64,000 nt of DNA from Anarhynchus alexandrinus (taxonomy: Eukaryota; Chordata; Aves; Charadriiformes; Charadriidae): assembly GCA_008711295.1 (NCBI GenBank), contig VUYV01000177.1, positions 1,738,790 through 1,802,789 on the forward strand, written 5' to 3'. Shown here one piece after another: positions 59,201-64,000 of this stretch; position 1 is the stretch's first letter; the number at the start of each line of letters is the position of its first letter. A model generated the notes under the pieces. The model searched no databases. It was not told the DNA's origin and was given only the letters and a program-made list of their open reading frames with translations. The translations under genes and the position numbers were made by a program.

Positions 59201-62200
59201 GAATACTATTTGCTGAGCCCATTTTGCAGATAACACCTTTTGATTCTGTCCTCTCCTTCTGTACATGTCTCCTACTGCTCCTGCCACTTCTTAGTAAATT
59301 ATCTGCCCAGTAGCTGACGACTATCTTCACCCAGCTGAATCCCCAAGGCTGCAAGCCATCTTACATACTGACAAGAAGTGAATTGCCTCCCTCCAACTTA
59401 CTTTTAGTTGTCATAATGTGACTACTTATGTCTGTGCTGAACAGAGCCCCAAGCTTGGTGACATAGCACCTCTGACAGTTTTTGCTGTAGCAGCCATCAC
59501 TGAATACATTTCAAGTGATTAATTTTCTTAAAAATAAAAATAAACCTAGTGAGTGCACATGTGCTAACAAGTTAAAAATAATAATAGGTGTCTGTGACCA
59601 TGCTGCTTCTGTCTGAATCCTTCAGGGGGATTCAGTTGCTAAGAACAACTTACGCAGCTTGCCATATTTCTATGTGTTAAACAACAACCAAATAACTATA
59701 GGCAAAAGTCCCAGCTGTCAAGCAGGAGGAGTGTAGGGGCTGATCGGGGGAGTAAAAGGCATTTTTCTCCTGTGTTATATATGCATATTAGATAATTTAA
59801 AAAGAAAATGAAATGAAGCAAGGACAGAGTGGGATGCATGCTACTGTCTCTTCAAAATACCATGCCCAAAAGTTTGCAGAGAAAATTCTGTTTGACCGGT
59901 AGCTCTGTTCTTTAAATACTGCTCCTAACTGTCCTTTACAGCATAATCTGTCCCAAGGAGAGTACACTACCTGCCCTTTCAGAGAGCAAGAAGGCTGAAC
60001 TTTGTTCAGCTGCCCATATAGGATTTCTCTTCTGGGCAGGTCTGAGATACTGTGAGAGGAACTGGAGGCAAGTGTTGGAAGTAGCACCCATGACTGCTGA
60101 CTCATTCCACAGAAACAACATGTGGGCCTCGCTTTTCAGTCTTGTCAGTCTAGGCTCTTTTTATGAGATGTTTTGTTTCAAACTGCCACTAATCAATATT
60201 GATTTGTAGGACAGAGGCAAGAAAAGCCACCTTTGTTTCTTTATACAAAAAATGAAGACTGAAAATGTTACGTAGGCTTTTAACAAAAGTCTTTTGATTT
60301 TTCATTACTTTGCTTTATTTCCAAGGTCGTACTACTCAGCCATAAAACTCATCCTTGGGTTGAAACCTGACACACAAGCTATGAGCTCAGAGCCTTGGTT
60401 TTTAACATACATATTGGAAAACCTGAAGAAGACACCTCCCTCCCCCCATTCCCAGGGTTCAGTACATCCAATACATGGCATCCCTACTGATTTTACTAGT
60501 GGTCTTGGAAGGAAAGGATGCTGAGAACAAAATAATGATGATGATTAGGAGAGGGCACCTTTTCTTCATTTCCCCCAAACTTATGCTTATGGCATGGGAA
60601 GGAAATATTATTTTGCCATTTTGAGTTTGTCTCTGTGTATGTAGTATATAACCAATAAACACAGGGCAAATAAAATTCTAAGATTTGAAGAGGGTAATAA
60701 GTCAAAATTTTAAAGCTGAAATGTGATGAGAGACAGGTCAATATAGCTAGCAAAGCACAGACCCAAGAGAATGCTAAGAATACAGTGGGTCAGTGGTCTG
60801 CAGACTTACAATTTTCCACATAGGGCTTTAAAAAACTGTGTGTTAACATCATCTGTACTGTCTCTTGGTTCCGTATGTATTAGGCAGGCACTTGAATGCG
60901 GTAGAGGTTTTCCTGCCTATCAAGATATTGATTCATAAACTGAAAATTCTCTTTGTGGACCTTAACACAACTCTCTTTAAAAGCTCATGAAGCATCACAG
61001 AACTCTGTCAAGTCAATATTTCATGTTTTATTAATTCCCTGCTTAGCCAGGTCTTTGATTGGTTAAATTTAGTGTCTGTAAACCTCCTAGTTGTGTATTT
61101 ACCTGCAAAGGCTCTAAAGAACTATTTCAGGTTGATGAATAAACACGTGCTTAGAGAATTCCTAATATGGAGTTTACAGAATACACACGCTGAAAAAAAA
61201 GTTATTTAAACAAATAATAAGGGATGGGCATAAACAAAGCACCATTGTGAAAAACCTGTACAATTATTTGTGTTTGCTCTTAATTAATTATGGCCTTATG
61301 TGTAAAGGATGTTCTCATCTCATAATTTTCTCTGAATGTGCCTAGCTCTGCATATCTACACCAATAGAAATGTCTATTTTTTTATTTGTTCTTAACTGCC
61401 GTTAATTGTTGATCATCACATGATACAGTGTCAGTGACTTCTGCATCTTACCGAAATGACTGGTACATAGGAAGCAAACTACTTCAGAACTAAGATCAAT
61501 GAGCGTATAAAATCCCTCACCATGAGCTTCTAGCATATGCTCTGATTTTAGAAGGTGATTGTAGACATTCAGTCTGATTCATTCCTCATAAATCCATCAC
61601 TAGGCATTTGGAGATATAAGGTAAAACACTGAGTACCTGCTTATAAATTGGACATCATCCCTTTACTACACTGAAGGAGAGAATGACTTCCAGTTGGAAA
61701 ACCAGTGTGATAATGCACTTAAAGATTATTATACATGTGCACAAGGGAACTGATGTTGCTTACACAGCTGATTTTGAGTGGTTGTGACTGGTTTACTGGG
61801 GAACAATAACCTTATATTTTTCTTGGTTTTATAGAATCTTTTAGTATAGATAATGAATGTATAAATAACAATAATGCATTTATTAATGTTGATGCAATGT
61901 GGAGGCTAAAAAAGAAAGTAGGCAAAGATATGTAAAATCAAACCTACTGCATAAGTATTACATAATATCACTGCAGAACAATGATTTAAGCACAAAGATT
62001 TTCAAATTTCACTGTCAACATAACATCACTCATAGTGTTTCACCTAGAAATTCTTCTAGTGGAAACAAATACATAAGTAGATGTGTTCAGCCCAATAAAT
62101 TGTGCTTGAAATGAAGCATAGGTTTTAGAAAGCCACCCTCTACCTATTTAAAGATTTAAAACAGTGATTACTGATTTCCCTGGGTAAACTGGTCTAGAGA

Positions 62201-63212
62201 CAAACTATACTGTACAGTTAAGAACGCAGGTATCTTCCTATGTGCATTCACGTAGGAATTCACCTAACTTCAACTTTCAGTCACTGCAGTTCCTTGAGTG
62301 TTTGTCTGATGTCTGATTGAAAACCTTTGTAATATCTCCTGTAGGTATAGATCAAGATATTTCTTTTCCTTCTTTTAAATTAGCTCCTTAAGTATCACAA
62401 TACATTTCTAGCAAAATTTTTAATAATAGTTCCATCTAAAAAAGAAAGAAAGAAAAGCACTTCAGTTATTCTATCTGTAGAGCCATCTGTAAGTTATCTT
62501 AACTAATTAAAGCCAAAGAATTTTAAACCGTAACTTATATTAATTTGCTTTTGGTGCTTACTTTCAATGCCGATAAAGTTCTACTGCACATTCAGATCCT
62601 CCATTCAGACACATTCTGAATGTTCTTATTTGCCCAACTGAAATGTGTGATTCTCCCCACAACAATGTAATGCTGCTGGGTGAAAAATACCTTTCTAACA
62701 CAAACTGCTATCTTTCAGAGCAATTAAAAAATCATTTTTAGGATAGGATTGATACTAATTATGATTGATTGTGATTCACTTTACATTTGCTAAACTTGCT
62801 GTTAAACTAAAACAAAAATATGAAAGTGCAGTTGGTACAAGTGTAGCTATTAGTATATAGATATTTTGAAAATAAAAGTATCTATATTTTCATTGTTTTC
62901 AACAGAAATATTCCATTTCTGCCCTGCCTTGCATTTGTTAGACATTTAAGACTTCCATCAATTTTAAATGGGAGTTCTGGATGTGTCAGGTCTGTCAGGT
63001 TGGGTCTTCGTAGGGAAATGTGACACGTAGGAAGGAACTGAAAAAGAGAATTCACCTTGGAAACTTGAACAGGGTCATACAATTTGCCACTGTGTTCAAT
63101 ATATTTCAAAGGTATCCCATAATAGCTAGTAGTTCTTTACAAAGGTCACCATAAAATCATATCCTGTATTACTACATATAAGAAAGTCTTCCTTGTCTGC
63201 CAGCTGTTCAAC

Positions 63213-63238
63213 TGAACTTTGTTAATGAAGGCAAAGTT
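63213..63238 (+). promoter_or_regulatory. RBP2: Candidate HNF4/HNF1 element cluster of the RBP2 promoter
   Basis: TGAACTTTG (63213-63221) is the exact complement of the HNF4 core CAAAGTTCA. GTTAAT (63221-63226) matches an HNF1 half-site. GCAAAGTTTT (63231-63240) is a second HNF4-like core in the opposite direction. AACTTTG and CAAAGTT form a perfect inverted pair with a 10-nt spacer. The cluster lies about 80-105 bp above the TATA box. CRBP2 is an enterocyte protein, and HNF4 and RXR control is known for mammalian RBP2. The assignment here is by motif only. Confidence 0.5.
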
Positions 63239-63319
63239 TTCTAGGGTTATCACTCTGACCCTTAAACTGTATTATCTAGAAAACCATAAACCTTGTAAAA
63301 AAAAAGATATGAAAAGGTT

Positions 63320-63326
63320 TATAAAA
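63320..63326 (+). promoter_or_regulatory. RBP2: RBP2 TATA box
   Basis: TATAAAA 70 bp upstream of the start codon. It predicts initiation near 63350 and a 5' UTR of about 45 nt, in keeping with a tissue-restricted TATA promoter. Confidence 0.7.
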
Positions 63327-63395
63327 CATTCTCTTAGCAGATCCTGTTTCCAGCCTCACCTTTTTGTCTGAAGTTGGTGTTAAGCTCTTGCCACC

Positions 63396-63468
63396 ATGCC
63401 TGCTGATTACAATGGGACGTGGGAAATGGAAACCAATGAAAACTTTGAAGGCTACATGGTTGCTTTAG
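63396..63468 (+). CDS. RBP2: RBP2 coding exon 1 (gene continues beyond window)
   Basis: Cellular retinol-binding protein 2 is the enterocyte carrier of retinol and retinal used during vitamin A absorption. The exon encodes 24 residues ([20 protein letters not shown], then MVAL) plus one base, ending at TTAG|GTAAAT. The [15 protein letters not shown] core is the RBP2 signature and separates it from RBP1 (NGYWKM). The ATG is in the strong context CCACCATGC. At 73 nt it has the family-standard length. The second residue block (MPAD) resembles the local RBP1 more than mammalian RBP2. The remaining three exons are outside the window. Confidence 0.92.
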
Positions 63469-64000
63469 GTAAATGAAAAAATATTAACTATATAGAGATA
63501 AAGAGAAAATGTTTCAATTATAAGTTAAATCCTTCGAAAAATTAAAGAGACTATTTTTGTATTGTGTATTGTGGCATAAGGGTTTCTGCTAATCACATTA
63601 AAAATCAAATAATTGTAATGTATTTATAATTACAATGATCTAAGTATATAAGGAAGGGAAGAATTGTAGCCAAAGATGTTAGTCTTTATTTAGATAAATG
63701 AAAAAAACAGATCCGGGGGGTGGGGAGCAAAACCCAACCTTTCCGATACCGAAGCTCTTTTTTATTACTGGTGTATACTTACTGTAACAGTCAAGTCACA
63801 ACCTGGTTGGATCTATTAAAGAGTGTTTAGTACTTAATTAGGGGTTTGAACTAGTAGAAATTATATGAACCAGTTGCATGGTAAAGGCGATAAAAGCCCT
63901 CAAAAGCATTTAAAGATAAATGGGCAGATATTTCTGACAATTTTTGTGGGAGTCATCCTCACGCAGCAAGGAGACTTAGGTCACAGGAGTTCTTAAACAT
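63469..64000 (+). other. RBP2 intron 1, partial
   Basis: Intronic sequence to the window edge. No second exon is seen. Confidence 0.85.

Larger units (their letters stand above)
53575..63212. other. RBP1-RBP2 intergenic, last part
   Basis: AT-rich sequence with simple repeats noted separately. It contains a local tandem TGTATTAATGGGGGG-type repeat (54537-54572). No gene or transposon is recognised; open frames (up to about 130 codons) have no family features. Confidence 0.55.

Overview
The window is vertebrate nuclear DNA and almost certainly avian. It is AT-rich, with spliced genes, long introns, and CR1 LINEs ending in the bird-type ATTCTATGATTCTATG tail. It also carries a solo LTR of the ERVL-like kind common in bird genomes. 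I cannot name the species. Two single N characters (15584 and 15729) mark assembly joins.

Three genes lie head to tail on the + strand. NMNAT3 (nicotinamide/nicotinate mononucleotide adenylyltransferase 3) has four coding exons between 5690 and 25997. Joined with one copy of exon 2 they encode 270 residues. RBP1 (cellular retinol-binding protein 1) has four coding exons between 27616 and 43895, giving the family-standard 135 residues. RBP2 (cellular retinol-binding protein 2) is represented only by its promoter and first coding exon (63396-63468) and continues past the right edge. Splice junctions and phases were worked out by hand and all close in frame.

Region by region: 1-5661 is the 5' side of NMNAT3. 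Intron 1 of NMNAT3 holds an antisense CR1 (10613-11757) and a solo LTR (13394-13893). From 13552 to 17761 the assembly shows an identical-looking 2,032-bp segment twice, carrying NMNAT3 exon 2, with a 144-bp LTR fragment between two Ns; I read this as a likely misassembly. From 17.8 to 45.4 kb I see no interspersed repeat apart from an unexplained GC-richer patch at about 25.0-25.27 kb. The 19.5-kb RBP1-RBP2 interval holds two sense-strand CR1 copies (45461-45752 and 52725-53574) and a few simple repeats.

RBP1 and RBP2 are tandem paralogues that handle intracellular retinol and retinal. NMNAT3 makes NAD and is a physical neighbour with no obvious functional link. The points most worth checking are the duplicated exon 2, a chain of minimal upstream ORFs running into the NMNAT3 start codon, and an inverted pair of HNF4-type half-sites flanking an HNF1-like half-site above the RBP2 TATA box. 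I found no clearly new biological system.
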